Below the pieces are notes generated by a model that worked only from the letters and a program-made list of their open reading frames with translations, did no database searches and was not told the origin of the DNA. A DNA stretch of 64,000 nucleotides, taken from Terriglobia bacterium (lineage in GTDB: Bacteria > Acidobacteriota > Terriglobia > UBA7540). Positions within the stretch are counted from its first letter, which is position 1; every line of letters begins with the position of its first letter. The stretch lies in contig DASTAW010000058.1 in NCBI GenBank assembly GCA_035712365.1, positions 1-64,000 of the forward strand, in the 5' to 3' direction. The position numbers and the translations under genes were made by a program. Of this stretch, positions 24,768-33,796 are shown piece by piece.

Positions 24768-25267
24768 ACGACTTTGTCTGTATTTCCCCTGATGTCAAGC
24801 TCGGATCGGGCGTCAAGCTTTCCAAATTTGTCAACCTGTACGGCTGTGAGATCGGCGACGAAACCAAAGTCGGCGCCTTTGTCGAAGTCCAGAAGAATGC
24901 CAGGATCGGCCGGCGCTGCAAGATTTCGAGCCACACCTTCATTTGTGAAGGCGTAACCATCGAAGACTGCGTGTTTGTCGGGCACGGAGTAACTTTCATC
25001 AACGATAGTTACCCACGGGCGGTCAATCCGGATGGAACGCTGCAGACAGAAAACGACTGGAGGGTTGAGCGAACGCTGATTAAGAGGGGCGCATCAATCG
25101 GTTCAGGCTCAACAATCCTCGCGAATGTGACGGTCGGCGAAAACGCCATCGTCGGGGCCGGGGCCGTCGTAACCAAAGACGTTCCCGCCAACACCATTGT
25201 GGTGGGCAGTCCCGCACGGTTTTTGAGATCAATAGCAATGGGAGGACATAATGGGCACGGCCAATAA
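24764..25267 (+). CDS. WbpD/WlbB-like N-acetyltransferase, left-handed beta-helix
   Basis: Acetyl-CoA-dependent N-acetyltransferase of 167 residues built of hexapeptide repeats: IGDETKVGAFVEVQKNARIGRR, VTIEDCVFVGHGV, and after an insert, ASIGSGSTILANVTVGENAIVGAGAVVTKDVP. The loop with FINDSYPRAVNPDG carries the family's substrate-binding part. It should acetylate the 3-amino group of a UDP-2-acetamido-3-amino-uronic acid. It overlaps both neighbours (4 and 17 bases), so the trio is tightly coupled. Confidence 0.88.
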   Translation: MNDFVCISPDVKLGSGVKLSKFVNLYGCEIGDETKVGAFVEVQKNARIGRRCKISSHTFICEGVTIEDCVFVGHGVTFINDSYPRAVNPDGTLQTENDWRVERTLIKRGASIGSGSTILANVTVGENAIVGAGAVVTKDVPANTIVVGSPARFLRSIAMGGHNGHGQ

Positions 25268-26477
25268 GGTACCGTTTCTCGATTTGAATGGTTTGCACGC
25301 CGAACTTGAAGAAGAACTCGTGGCGGTTTTCAGACGGGCGCTGAAGGCTTCAGCGTTTGTGGGTGGTCCTGAAGTTGAACAGTTTGAAAACGAATTTGCG
25401 CAGTTTTGCGGCGCGGGCCATTGCGTAGGCGTCAACAGCGGCACGGATGCGTTGAGGTTTGCGCTGATCGCTAAGGGTGTCGGCCATGGTGATGCCGTCG
25501 TCACGGTACCCAACACCTTTATTGCTACTGCGGAGGCGATTTCGCAGGCAGGAGCGGTCCCCAGATTTGTTGACGTCGATCCACGGACTTACAACATGGA
25601 TGCTGACCGGTTGCAAGATTATCTGGCGAACAAGTGTTTTGTGGACCGCGCGAGCGGACGGCTGTTTGACTGTGCGACCGGAAACGTGGTGAAGGCCATT
25701 ATCCCGGTACATCTCTATGGCCAGCCCGCGGACATGGATCCTATTCTTGAGGCGGCAGAAAATTATCATCTGACGGTGATCGAAGATGCGTGCCAGGCCC
25801 ACGGCGCGCAGTACTTCTCAAGAACCACCAAGCAGTGGAAAAGGGTAGGATCGATGGGGAGTGCCGCAGCATTCAGCTTTTACCCGGGCAAGAACCTGGG
25901 CGCCTGCGGTGAGGGCGGAGCTGTAACCACGAATGACTCTGAAGTGGCGCGTAAGGTCCGCATGTTGCGCGACCATGGTCAGCCCAGGAAATATTATCAC
26001 GATATGGAAGGCTACAACGGCAGGTTGCATTCCATCCAGGCCGGAATCCTGCGCATCAAGCTGAGGCTGCTCTCCGGCTGGAATGAGAAACGCCGCGAGG
26101 CCGCCAGCCGCTATTGGGAGCTGATGGGCGACGCCAGTGAAGCGATTGTCATGCCTTATCAGCCGGAATGGGCCAGGGCTGTTTATCACCTCTTCGTCGT
26201 ACGAGTGCCGGAACGCGATGACGCGATCGACTTCCTCTCCCAGGCGGGCATTGGGACCGGGATCCATTATCCCATTCCCCTGCACGTGCAAAAGGCCTAC
26301 AGCCGTCTCGGCTATAAGGCCGGCGATTTCCCGGAGGCGGAAAGCGCAGCCGCGGAGATCCTTTCGCTTCCGCTCTTTCCGGGAATCACGATCGAGCAGC
26401 AGAAGCTGGTTGCCGCCGAGTTGCGAGAAGTCATCAGCAGGCTGTCCGGCGACGAGGCCCGCGAGGCTGCGGCCTAG
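25251..26477 (+). CDS. WbpE-like DegT/DnrJ/EryC1/StrS aminotransferase
   Basis: PLP-dependent sugar aminotransferase of 408 residues. The cofactor lysine is K214 in FSFYPGKNLGACGEGG; the EDACQAHGA segment near 179-187 gives the Asp that contacts the pyridine nitrogen. GTDALRFALIAKG near 64-76 is the phosphate-binding turn. GGAGGA precedes the ATG at 25251, inside the end of the acetyltransferase gene. An insertion at about 120-145 (CFVDRASGRLFDCATGNVV) is longer than in most relatives. Expected role: transamination of the 3-keto sugar made by the WbpB-like enzyme, giving UDP-2,3-diamino-uronic acid. Confidence 0.9.
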   Translation: MGTANKVPFLDLNGLHAELEEELVAVFRRALKASAFVGGPEVEQFENEFAQFCGAGHCVGVNSGTDALRFALIAKGVGHGDAVVTVPNTFIATAEAISQAGAVPRFVDVDPRTYNMDADRLQDYLANKCFVDRASGRLFDCATGNVVKAIIPVHLYGQPADMDPILEAAENYHLTVIEDACQAHGAQYFSRTTKQWKRVGSMGSAAAFSFYPGKNLGACGEGGAVTTNDSEVARKVRMLRDHGQPRKYYHDMEGYNGRLHSIQAGILRIKLRLLSGWNEKRREAASRYWELMGDASEAIVMPYQPEWARAVYHLFVVRVPERDDAIDFLSQAGIGTGIHYPIPLHVQKAYSRLGYKAGDFPEAESAAAEILSLPLFPGITIEQQKLVAAELREVISRLSGDEAREAAA

Positions 26478-26693
26478 AAATGCGCGCCGCTGGGCCAGCC
26501 CCATTCCCAATCGGCGGAACGCCTCGACGGCTCCGCCAGGGAAAAGCGTCCGGTCGCCATTCGCGCCAGGCGCTGTCGGGATCGAGTTTCTTCAGGAATT
26601 CCGCATCCCGGTGGAATCCCACGGGTAGGGAAGTTTTGCAGCCCGACATGGCCGGTGGAATCTTAAGCTGAAGAGCAGATTTGGGATCACATT

Positions 26694-27554
26694 TTGCGAG
26701 ACGGATCGTTGGTGCGCAACCTGACAGCCTTTCCTGTGGCGAGCGAGCCGGTAGCGGACGAGTCGGCGGACCCGCAAGTCCTGCACGGCGCCAGCAGGCT
26801 TCTGATCATTAATGCGGACGACTGGGGACGCGACCACCTCACTACCAATCGGACGCTGGAGTGTGTTCTTCGCGGGGCCGTTTCGTCTGTCAGCGCGATG
26901 GTCTTTATGCAGGACTCAGAGCGGGCCGCCGGCGTCGCTCGTACCCGAAGGATTGATGCCGGTCTTCACCTTAACCTTACGACTCCATTTTCATCGCCGC
27001 GGTGCCCTGACGATCTTGCAGCGCGCCAGGAGAAAGTCGCCGCGTACCTGAGCAGGAACCGTTACGCTCAGGCGATCTTCAATCCCTGGCTTGCTGCATC
27101 GTTCGGCTACGTCGTGAAAGCACAGATAGAAGAATATTGTCGCCTCTATGGAACCCAGCCCGAACGGATTGACGGCCACCATCACATGCACCTTTGTGCC
27201 AATGTGCTCTGGAGTGGGTTGTTGCCGTATGGCATTACGGTGCGGCGGAGCTTCTCGTTTAAGATCGGCGAGAAGAGCCTATGGAACCGCGGCTACCGGC
27301 AGGCGACTGATCGCAGGCTAGCGCGGCGCCACCGTGTCACTGACTTCTTCTTCTCCCTCGCTCCACTCGAACCTCTGGACCGTTTGCAGCGGATCTTCTC
27401 GTTGGCTCGCCGGCACGTGGTGGAAGTGGAAACGCATCCGGTGAACGAGGAAGAATATCGCTTCCTGGCGGGCGGTGAGATCTTTCGCCACGCCGGGGAC
27501 CAGCAGATTGCCTCCCGCTACCTGGCAAGGCTGAACGGGCATGCGAAGGGGTGA
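26694..27554 (+). CDS. ChbG/HpnK (YdjC) family deacetylase
   Basis: Carbohydrate deacetylase-like protein of about 286 residues. The metal-site motifs NADDWG (about 41-46), DAGLHLNLT (about 84-92) and DGHHHMH (about 161-167) are intact. Family members remove N-acetyl groups from chito-oligosaccharides or hopanoid-linked sugars; here an EPS intermediate is the likely substrate. The start is uncertain: TTG at 26694 with GGGA upstream, or GTG at 26712. About 216 bases separate it from the aminotransferase gene, with no strong signal between. Confidence 0.88.
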   Translation: MRDGSLVRNLTAFPVASEPVADESADPQVLHGASRLLIINADDWGRDHLTTNRTLECVLRGAVSSVSAMVFMQDSERAAGVARTRRIDAGLHLNLTTPFSSPRCPDDLAARQEKVAAYLSRNRYAQAIFNPWLAASFGYVVKAQIEEYCRLYGTQPERIDGHHHMHLCANVLWSGLLPYGITVRRSFSFKIGEKSLWNRGYRQATDRRLARRHRVTDFFFSLAPLEPLDRLQRIFSLARRHVVEVETHPVNEEEYRFLAGGEIFRHAGDQQIASRYLARLNGHAKG

Positions 27555-27850
27555 CTTCCAGATTTTCGTCGCGGGAAAGTGTAAGTTTTACGCGATGCTC
27601 CAGAATTGAACGCATTTTCTTTTTTCGCATTTTCCAGAGGCCATAGGAATTTAATAAGTCTTTTATTTTAAGCAATTTATAAATCTGGAATTTTTGAGGC
27701 CTCAAAATCCCATACGTCCCACAGATGCCCGAAAACGGGGTTGAAGTAGCCTAGATTGCAAAGCTAGTCAGCGCGGCCGGCGCCCTTGCAGCGCCCCAGA
27801 CGCCGCGCGGCGCCCCCCAAGGCGCCTCTCAGAAAAGGATTCTTGACCCA
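27555..27850. other. AT-rich gap, likely internal promoter
   Basis: This gap of 296 bases includes an AT-rich patch at about 27610-27695 (runs such as ttttattttaagcaatttataaat) inside otherwise GC-rich DNA, followed by a perfect palindrome at 27692-27707. No coding frame is credible. It is the best candidate for an internal promoter/operator restarting transcription for the FemAB-like and downstream EPS genes. Confidence 0.5.
27692..27707. promoter_or_regulatory. Perfect 16-base palindrome TTTTGAGGCCTCAAAA
   Basis: TTTTGAGG and CCTCAAAA meet with no spacer, giving a perfect 16-base dyad about 145 bases upstream of the next start codon and just after an AT-rich patch. This is a candidate dimeric repressor site. 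The same half-sites occur as an inverted repeat with a wide spacer at 9-16 and 35-42. Confidence 0.45.
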
Positions 27851-28744
27851 ATGGAAGTTTGCGGCAAACAGATTGTATTTCGCGGAAGGCTGGTCCGCGT
27901 TGCCTACCTTGATGCTGAAGGTTACCAGTTTCTGGACGATCCGGAGGCGGCCCGGACGCTGCTGCTCAAGTCCCGGCCTCGCGCGGACCTGTTAACGTTC
28001 ATCCAGAGGCTTTCCAGCCGCTCGCCCGTTTACAGTTATCCGATGGAATGGGACAACTTTGCCGTTCTCCCGGTTTCCACCTACGATGAATGGACCGCAA
28101 ACCAGGTGAATAACAAGACGAGGAACATGATTCGGAAGGCTGAGAGGAAGGGCGTCACGCTACGGGAGATACCGTTTGACGAGGCCCTCATTCGCGGAAT
28201 TCACGCCATCTACAATGAGTCGCCCATCCGTCAGGGCAGGCGGTTCCGGCATTACGGCAAGGACCTCGACACCGTGCGGAGGATGACGGCGACTTACCTG
28301 GACCAGAGCATCTTCATCGGGGCGTTTTTCCAGGATGAGATGATCGGCTTTATAAAGCTTGTGACCGACGAGAACCGGACGCAGGCGGGCCTGATGCATA
28401 TTGTTTCCATGAGCGAACACCGGGACAAGGCTCCGACGAACGCGGTGATTGCGCAGGCTGTGCGGTCGTGCGCCGAGCGGGGCATCCCCCAACTATGGTA
28501 CGCAAACTTCTCCTATGGCAGGCGGGAAGGCGACACTCTGGCCGACTTCAAGAAGCACAACGGGTTCCAGAAAGTCGAAGTTCCCAGATACTACGTTCCG
28601 CTGACGCTTGTGGGAAGCGCCGCCCTCCGGCTGGGCCTCCATCACAGCCTTCTGGAGCTGGTCCCCGCTCCGGTGGTCGTGCGATACCGCAAGATCCGGA
28701 GTCTCTGGTACGCAAGAAAATTTGCCGGCCAGGAAAACGCCTAG
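27851..28744 (+). CDS. FemAB/GNAT-like acyltransferase, EPS-associated
   Basis: Protein of 297 residues with the double-GNAT architecture of FemAB-like transferases. The central segment (about 80-125) with NQVNNKTRNMIRKAERKGVTLRE is the typical helix pair, and FIGAFFQDEMIGFIKLV followed by PTNAVIAQAVRSCAERG is the acetyl-CoA-type strand and helix. In cell walls such enzymes add amino acids from aminoacyl-tRNA; many EPS loci contain relatives of unknown substrate. A second FemAB-like protein is encoded at 37223. Modification of an amino sugar in the repeat unit is the best guess. The start follows from the ATG at 27851; no better upstream codon exists. Confidence 0.8.
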   Translation: MEVCGKQIVFRGRLVRVAYLDAEGYQFLDDPEAARTLLLKSRPRADLLTFIQRLSSRSPVYSYPMEWDNFAVLPVSTYDEWTANQVNNKTRNMIRKAERKGVTLREIPFDEALIRGIHAIYNESPIRQGRRFRHYGKDLDTVRRMTATYLDQSIFIGAFFQDEMIGFIKLVTDENRTQAGLMHIVSMSEHRDKAPTNAVIAQAVRSCAERGIPQLWYANFSYGRREGDTLADFKKHNGFQKVEVPRYYVPLTLVGSAALRLGLHHSLLELVPAPVVVRYRKIRSLWYARKFAGQENA

Positions 28745-28818
28745 ACGCGGGCCGCGGGCGGGGAACGCCGGCCCTGCGCAGCCGCATGCGAATTCGAAAG
28801 CCAAGGTCAGATACCGTT

Positions 28819-30642
28819 ATGCCTGGAATAGTCGGTTTCATCACCAAAGCGCCGCGCCAAAGTGCCGGGCCGCATCTTCACCGGATGGTCGAGGCCATCA
28901 ACCACGAGTCCTTTTACTCCACCGGAACCTGGATTGAAGAGTCTCTGGGCGTTTATGTGGGCTGGGCCGTGCAGAAGAATTCCTTTTCTGACGGACAACC
29001 TCTGATTAATGAGCGGCAGGACGTTGTTCTGGTGTTTTCGGGTGAAGAGTACCCCGAGCCGGGAACGGCCGGCCGCCTCATCAGCCGCGGACATCAGTTC
29101 GATGCCAAAGGCCCTTCCTACCTGGTCCACGTTTATGAAGACGATCCCAAGTTTCCGGCGGGTTTGAACGGCCGGTTCCACGGGCTCTTGATTGACCGGC
29201 GGCAGGGGAAGGCGCTGCTCTTCAACGATCGCTATGGAATGCACCGGCTCTATTTCCACGAAGCGCAGGACACCTTCTATTTTGCCGCGGAAGCCAAGGC
29301 AATCCTGGCCGTCCGCCCGGAGCTGCGCAAACTCGACCTGCAAGGGGTTGGAGAGTTTATCTCGTGCAGTTGCCCGCTTGACAACCGGACGATGTTCGAG
29401 GGCATCAGCCTCGTGCCGGGCGGGGCCGCCTGGGAATTCCGGAACGGGCCAGTTCCTCGAAAGCGCTCGTATTTTGATGTCCGTGAATGGGAAGAGCAGT
29501 CTCCTCTGAGCGCCGAGGAATACTATCAGCAACTGCGGGAAGCTTTTACCCGCAACCTGGGCCGCTACTTCAACGGCCGGCAGAAGGTAGGTGTTTCTCT
29601 CACTGGCGGCATGGACACGCGGGTGATCATGGCCTGGCGAAAGGCCGAAGCCGGCTCACTGCCCTGCTACACCTACGGCGGAATGTTCCGCGACTGCCGC
29701 GACGTGCAGGTGGCGCGGGAGGTGGCGGGCATCTGCCATCAGTCCCACAGCGTGGTGGAAGTGGGCAAGGATTTCCTTTCGCAGTTTCCGCGCTATGCGG
29801 AACGCAGCGTTTACCTGAGCGACGGCAGCGTGCACGTCAGCCGCGCCGCAGACCTTTACGTCAGTGAAAAGGTGCGCGACATAGCGCCCGTGCGGATTGC
29901 AGGCACTTACGGCAGCGAAGTGCTCACCCAGGCGCCCATGTTCAAGCCCGTTGACCCCATGCCCGGCCTGTTCCAGCCGGAACTGAGCGCCGGCATCGAG
30001 CAGGCAAAGGCGACTTATGCGAGGCTTCGCCGGCGGCATCCCGTCACCTTCGCCGCATTTCTGCAGTCGCCCTGGTGGCACTATGGAGTTCTGGCGCTCG
30101 AGCAGAGCCAACTGAGCGTCCGTTCGCCTTATCTTGACAATGATTTCGTGCGCGTTGTTTACCGCGGGCCGAAGGCGCTGGACATGACGCGCGACGTCCG
30201 CTGGCGGATGATCTCGGACGGTAATCCGGCGCTGGCCCGGGTGCCCAGCGACCGCGGCGTCAATGGTCTCAAAGGGCAGGTGACAACCATGCCCTCGCGC
30301 CGCTTCCACGAGTTCACCTTCAAGGCGGAATACGCTTACGACTACGGCATGCCCCAGTGGCTGGCAAAGCTCGATCATATCTTCTCGCCGCTGCACTTCG
30401 AGCGGCTTTTCCTTGGCCGGCACAAATTCGCGCACTACCGGGTCTGGTACCGGGACGGCCTCTCGAATTACCTCCGGGAAGTGCTGCTGGACCCGCGCAG
30501 CCTTGCCCGGCCCTATGTGAAAAAGAAAGCGCTGGAAGCCGTGGTCGACGGCCACCTCAAGGGAAACCGCAACTATACGCTTGAGCTGCACAGACTGCTG
30601 AGTCTGGAGCTTCTGCACCGCCAGTTTATTGACGTGCACTAG
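28819..30642 (+). CDS. Asparagine-synthase-like amidotransferase lacking the glutaminase Cys
   Basis: Two-domain protein of 607 residues resembling asparagine synthetase B. The N-terminal Ntn-hydrolase-like half (about 1-190) includes the RFHGLLIDRRQGKALLFNDRYGMHRLYF core. The second half has the ATP-pyrophosphatase loop LTGGMDTR near 260-267. The mature protein begins Met-Pro-Gly-Ile; the catalytic Cys normally at position 2 is replaced by Pro, so glutamine hydrolysis should be lost. It may use free ammonia or another amine, or form acyl-adenylates in EPS modification. The frame is open from 28468, but the ATG at 28819 aligns with the family start and the upstream codons overlap the FemAB-like gene. 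No strong ribosome site is visible. Confidence 0.88.
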   Translation: MPGIVGFITKAPRQSAGPHLHRMVEAINHESFYSTGTWIEESLGVYVGWAVQKNSFSDGQPLINERQDVVLVFSGEEYPEPGTAGRLISRGHQFDAKGPSYLVHVYEDDPKFPAGLNGRFHGLLIDRRQGKALLFNDRYGMHRLYFHEAQDTFYFAAEAKAILAVRPELRKLDLQGVGEFISCSCPLDNRTMFEGISLVPGGAAWEFRNGPVPRKRSYFDVREWEEQSPLSAEEYYQQLREAFTRNLGRYFNGRQKVGVSLTGGMDTRVIMAWRKAEAGSLPCYTYGGMFRDCRDVQVAREVAGICHQSHSVVEVGKDFLSQFPRYAERSVYLSDGSVHVSRAADLYVSEKVRDIAPVRIAGTYGSEVLTQAPMFKPVDPMPGLFQPELSAGIEQAKATYARLRRRHPVTFAAFLQSPWWHYGVLALEQSQLSVRSPYLDNDFVRVVYRGPKALDMTRDVRWRMISDGNPALARVPSDRGVNGLKGQVTTMPSRRFHEFTFKAEYAYDYGMPQWLAKLDHIFSPLHFERLFLGRHKFAHYRVWYRDGLSNYLREVLLDPRSLARPYVKKKALEAVVDGHLKGNRNYTLELHRLLSLELLHRQFIDVH

Positions 30643-30687
30643 CAGCCGGTTTTGTTGCTTTGCGACACCCGCAAAGCATGGAAATGG

Positions 30688-30749
30688 CCCCTCACCCGCC
30701 CTTCTTCGTCGGTGGTCCCGCCTTGCGGGATAGCGAGCCAGGTGAGGGG
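30688..30749. repeat. REP-like nested inverted repeat
   Basis: CCCCTCACC (30688-30696) and GGTGAGGGG (30741-30749) are perfect arms around an inner hairpin TCCCGC-ctt-GCGGGA (30716-30730). The nested palindrome lies in the short gap before the O-antigen ligase gene and resembles dispersed REP-type elements. It may also slow or stop transcription. Confidence 0.6.
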
Positions 30750-30765
30750 TATTTATGGGAATTTT

Positions 30766-32172
30766 ATGAGTTCCATGGCCACACTTGCTGTCGGGTTTGG
30801 GATTCTGGCGCTTTTCGCGCTTTACTGGGACCCCAAGTCGCGGACCTCGCCGGCCCTTTGGATTCCCACGGCCTGGATCCTGCTGGCAGGGTCGCGGATG
30901 GTCTCCCTGTGGTTCGAGAATCCCACCGACGAAATGATGCGGACCGCGAGCCAGGCTGGGGAAGGCAGCCCGCTCGACCGCCTGGTCCTTACCGGCCTGC
31001 TGATGCTGGGGATCATCGTGCTGATGTGCCGGGTGCACCGGGTGGCGCGGCTGCTGAAAATGAACTGGCCCCTGCTGGCCTTTTTCGGTTACTGCGCTCT
31101 CAGCGCCTTCTGGTCCGCCACTCCCGACCTGGCCCTGAAGAGATGGTTCAAAGCGATTGGCGACGTGGTGATGGTCGTCATTATTCTCACAGACCGGAAC
31201 CGGACAGAAGCGATCAAGCGAATCATCACGCGGGTGGCCTTTATCCTGATGCCGCTCTCCGTGCTGCTGATCGAATTCTATCCCAGCATCGGGCGCGCCT
31301 ACGACCTTGAAGACGGGTATGTCACCAACATCGGCGTCACCACCAACAAGAACATGCTGGGGGTCATCTGCCTGGTTGCCGGGCTTGGCTGCGTGTGGCT
31401 GTTCATCAAGGCGATGCGCGACAGCCGGCGAAGGAACCGCCAACTGCTGGCGCTCGGGGCGGCCCTGGCAGTCATCGCGTGGCTTTTTGCGGTAACCAAT
31501 TCCATCACCCCGCTGTTCTGCTTTGTGACGGGAGCGATGCTGATTGTGATGGTGAACCTGCCCGGCACCCGCAAGCCGTCCAACGTGCACATCGCGGTTG
31601 CGGCAATGCTTTTCGCGGCCTGCCTGGTTTTCGTTTTTCCGGAAATATTCACGTCCATCATTCACCTGTTTGGACGCAACTCGACGCTGACCGGCAGGAC
31701 CGATCTCTGGAAGGCCCTGACGGGCATGGATACCCACCCCTGGCTTGGCGCCGGATTCGAGAGTTTCTGGCTGGGGAACCGGCTGGAACAGCTTTGGAGC
31801 ATTTTCTCCTGGCAGCCTAACGAGGCGCACAACGGTTATCTGGAAGTTTACCTCAACCTGGGATGGGTGGGAGTGCTGCTGCTCGCCAATCTGCTGGTGA
31901 CGGGTTACCGGCACCTGATTGAGGTCTATCGGCGCGACCCGATGGCCGGCAGCCTCAGGCTGGCCTATTTTTCCGCCGCTGCCGCCTACAACCTGGCGGA
32001 AGCAGGCTTCAGGATGCTCGATCCCATGTGGATTTTTCTTCTGCTTGCCATCATGGCGGTGCCCGACACTACCACTCGTGAGGTATGGGAACTTCCGCTC
32101 GATGAATCACAGGTGCTGGTTCCCGTGGGCTATCCGGATGACGATGAACAGGTTTTTGCGAGGAGCTATTGA
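30766..32172 (+). CDS. O-antigen ligase/polymerase family membrane protein (Wzy/WaaL-like)
   Basis: Multispanning inner-membrane protein of 468 residues with about 11-12 hydrophobic helices. The large periplasmic loop between about 300 and 350 contains LTGRTDLWKALTGMDTHPWLGAGFESFW, the pattern of the Wzy_C domain. It should polymerise or ligate the repeat unit. The ATG at 30766 has GGGA five bases before it and begins a membrane helix; the frame is open from 30652 across the REP-like element, which argues against a longer protein. It overlaps the flippase gene by 4 bases (TTGA). Confidence 0.88.
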   Translation: MSSMATLAVGFGILALFALYWDPKSRTSPALWIPTAWILLAGSRMVSLWFENPTDEMMRTASQAGEGSPLDRLVLTGLLMLGIIVLMCRVHRVARLLKMNWPLLAFFGYCALSAFWSATPDLALKRWFKAIGDVVMVVIILTDRNRTEAIKRIITRVAFILMPLSVLLIEFYPSIGRAYDLEDGYVTNIGVTTNKNMLGVICLVAGLGCVWLFIKAMRDSRRRNRQLLALGAALAVIAWLFAVTNSITPLFCFVTGAMLIVMVNLPGTRKPSNVHIAVAAMLFAACLVFVFPEIFTSIIHLFGRNSTLTGRTDLWKALTGMDTHPWLGAGFESFWLGNRLEQLWSIFSWQPNEAHNGYLEVYLNLGWVGVLLLANLLVTGYRHLIEVYRRDPMAGSLRLAYFSAAAAYNLAEAGFRMLDPMWIFLLLAIMAVPDTTTREVWELPLDESQVLVPVGYPDDDEQVFARSY

Positions 32173-33791
32173 GGCCCTTCGACGCGCAGGGAATGTTCCA
32201 TCCCGTGGCCGGCGGCCACGACGAACTGCGGCGCCTTGCCGTGCGCGGCGCCGGGGCCTCGATTTCTGCCCAGGGCCTGTCTCTGGGTGTCCAGGTGGTG
32301 GCCACCGTGGTGCTGGCCCGCCTGCTGGCACCAGCGGACTTCGGCATCGTGGCGATGGTCACCACCTTCAGCCTGCTGGTGATGAATTTCGGGCTGAACG
32401 GTTTCACCGAAGCGGTTGTCCAGACCGAGGAGATCAACCGGGCGCTGGCCAGCAATCTGTTCTGGATCAATCTGGGCGCCAGCCTTCTGCTGACCCTCGC
32501 GTTTGCGGGCGCAGGCTCGCTGCTGGCGTGGTTTTACGGCGACCCGCGCGTAACGGCCGTCAGCATCGGAGTTTCACTCACCATTTTTATTACCGGCGCC
32601 TCGGTGCTGCACCTGGCGCTGCTGAAGCGGGCCATGGAATTTCCGGCGATTGCCGTCCTCAACATTGCGGCCCGCGGCGTTTCAGTCGCCCTATCGATCG
32701 TGCTTGCCTGGATGGGGTGGGGATATTGGGCGCTGGTGGCCGGGACCGTGGCCCTGCCGCTCAGCACCACGGTTGGCGCATTTTTTCTTTGCCCGTGGGC
32801 GCCCGGGCTTCCGCGCCGCGCCGCCGGGACGGCCAGGCTGGTGCGCTACGCCATCAACGTTTACGGCCATTTCACCGTGAATTATTTCGCCCGCAACATG
32901 GACAACGTGCTGGTGGGATGGCGCTTCGGAGCGGGGCCGCTCGGCTTCTACAAGAAGGCTTATGACCTTTTCGCGCTCTCTTCCAACCAACTCGTCTCAC
33001 CGCTGGCCGTGGTTGCCGTCGCGGCCTTGAGCCGGTTGAAGGACGACGTGCTGCAATACCGGCGGTACTTCCTGAGGTCGCTGGCGCTGCTGGCTTTTGT
33101 GGGAATGGGAATTGGCGCGGACCTCTGCCTGGTGGGCAAAGACCTCATCCGCGTGGTGCTGGGGCCGGGATGGGACGAAGCGGGCCAGATCTTTGTCTAC
33201 TTCGGGCCGGGCATTGGCGTGATGCTGCTCTATTACACGCATGGCTGGATGCATCTTTCGATTGGAACGGCGAACCGCTGGTTTCGCTGGGGCTTGATCG
33301 AGTTTGGCGTCACCGCCCTGCTGTTTGTCCTCGGGCTCCGGTGGGGGCCGGTTGGAATTGCGATGGCGTGGACGGCCTCATTCTGGATCCTGATGCTCCC
33401 CTCGTTCTGGTATGCGGGCAAGCCCATCGGCTTCGGAATCAGGCCCGTGCTGGAAACCATCTGGCGGTACATCGCCGCCTCGGTGCTGGCGGGCTGCGCC
33501 TCCGGCTGGCTGGCGTGGCATTTCCATCCTTTCGGCACGGCTGAGGGCATTGGCGACGCGCTGGCGCGGATGACGACGGTTTCTCTTCTGTTCGGCGCTC
33601 TTTATCTCATGGCGGTGGTGGCCCTGTTCCGAAGCTTCGAGCCTCTGTATCAGTTGCTCAAGCTTTTGCCCGACCTGCTTCCTTCGCGCCGCTCTCCGAA
33701 GCCGGCTGCCGCTACCGCTTCCAGCGGGCTCCGCGAGGGTGGGGTGCTCAGGCCCGCCGGCGAAGAAATTCCAGAATTGAGCGGGAGGTAA
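32169..33791 (+). CDS. Wzx-like oligosaccharide flippase (MOP superfamily)
   Basis: Lipid-linked oligosaccharide flippase of up to 540 residues with about 12-14 membrane helices. It starts with the family's ISAQGLSLGVQVVATVVLARLLAPADFGIVAMV and has the FARNMDNVLVGWRFGAGPLGFYKKAYDLF segment near 240-268. The TTG at 32169 overlaps the stop of the ligase gene and has AGGAG just before; an ATG at 32193 is an alternative. It should move undecaprenyl-linked repeat units to the periplasmic face for the Wzy-like polymerase. The Pro/Ala-rich C-terminal 40 residues are cytoplasmic and variable. Confidence 0.92.
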   Translation: MRPFDAQGMFHPVAGGHDELRRLAVRGAGASISAQGLSLGVQVVATVVLARLLAPADFGIVAMVTTFSLLVMNFGLNGFTEAVVQTEEINRALASNLFWINLGASLLLTLAFAGAGSLLAWFYGDPRVTAVSIGVSLTIFITGASVLHLALLKRAMEFPAIAVLNIAARGVSVALSIVLAWMGWGYWALVAGTVALPLSTTVGAFFLCPWAPGLPRRAAGTARLVRYAINVYGHFTVNYFARNMDNVLVGWRFGAGPLGFYKKAYDLFALSSNQLVSPLAVVAVAALSRLKDDVLQYRRYFLRSLALLAFVGMGIGADLCLVGKDLIRVVLGPGWDEAGQIFVYFGPGIGVMLLYYTHGWMHLSIGTANRWFRWGLIEFGVTALLFVLGLRWGPVGIAMAWTASFWILMLPSFWYAGKPIGFGIRPVLETIWRYIAASVLAGCASGWLAWHFHPFGTAEGIGDALARMTTVSLLFGALYLMAVVALFRSFEPLYQLLKLLPDLLPSRRSPKPAAATASSGLREGGVLRPAGEEIPELSGR

Positions 33792-33796
33792 TAGAA

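Noticed and set aside
29656-31914. A 752-codon minus-strand frame opposite the AsnB-like and O-antigen ligase genes
   Set aside because: The translation is His/Arg/Gln-rich low-complexity, spans two real genes and shows no domain; it is a codon-bias shadow.
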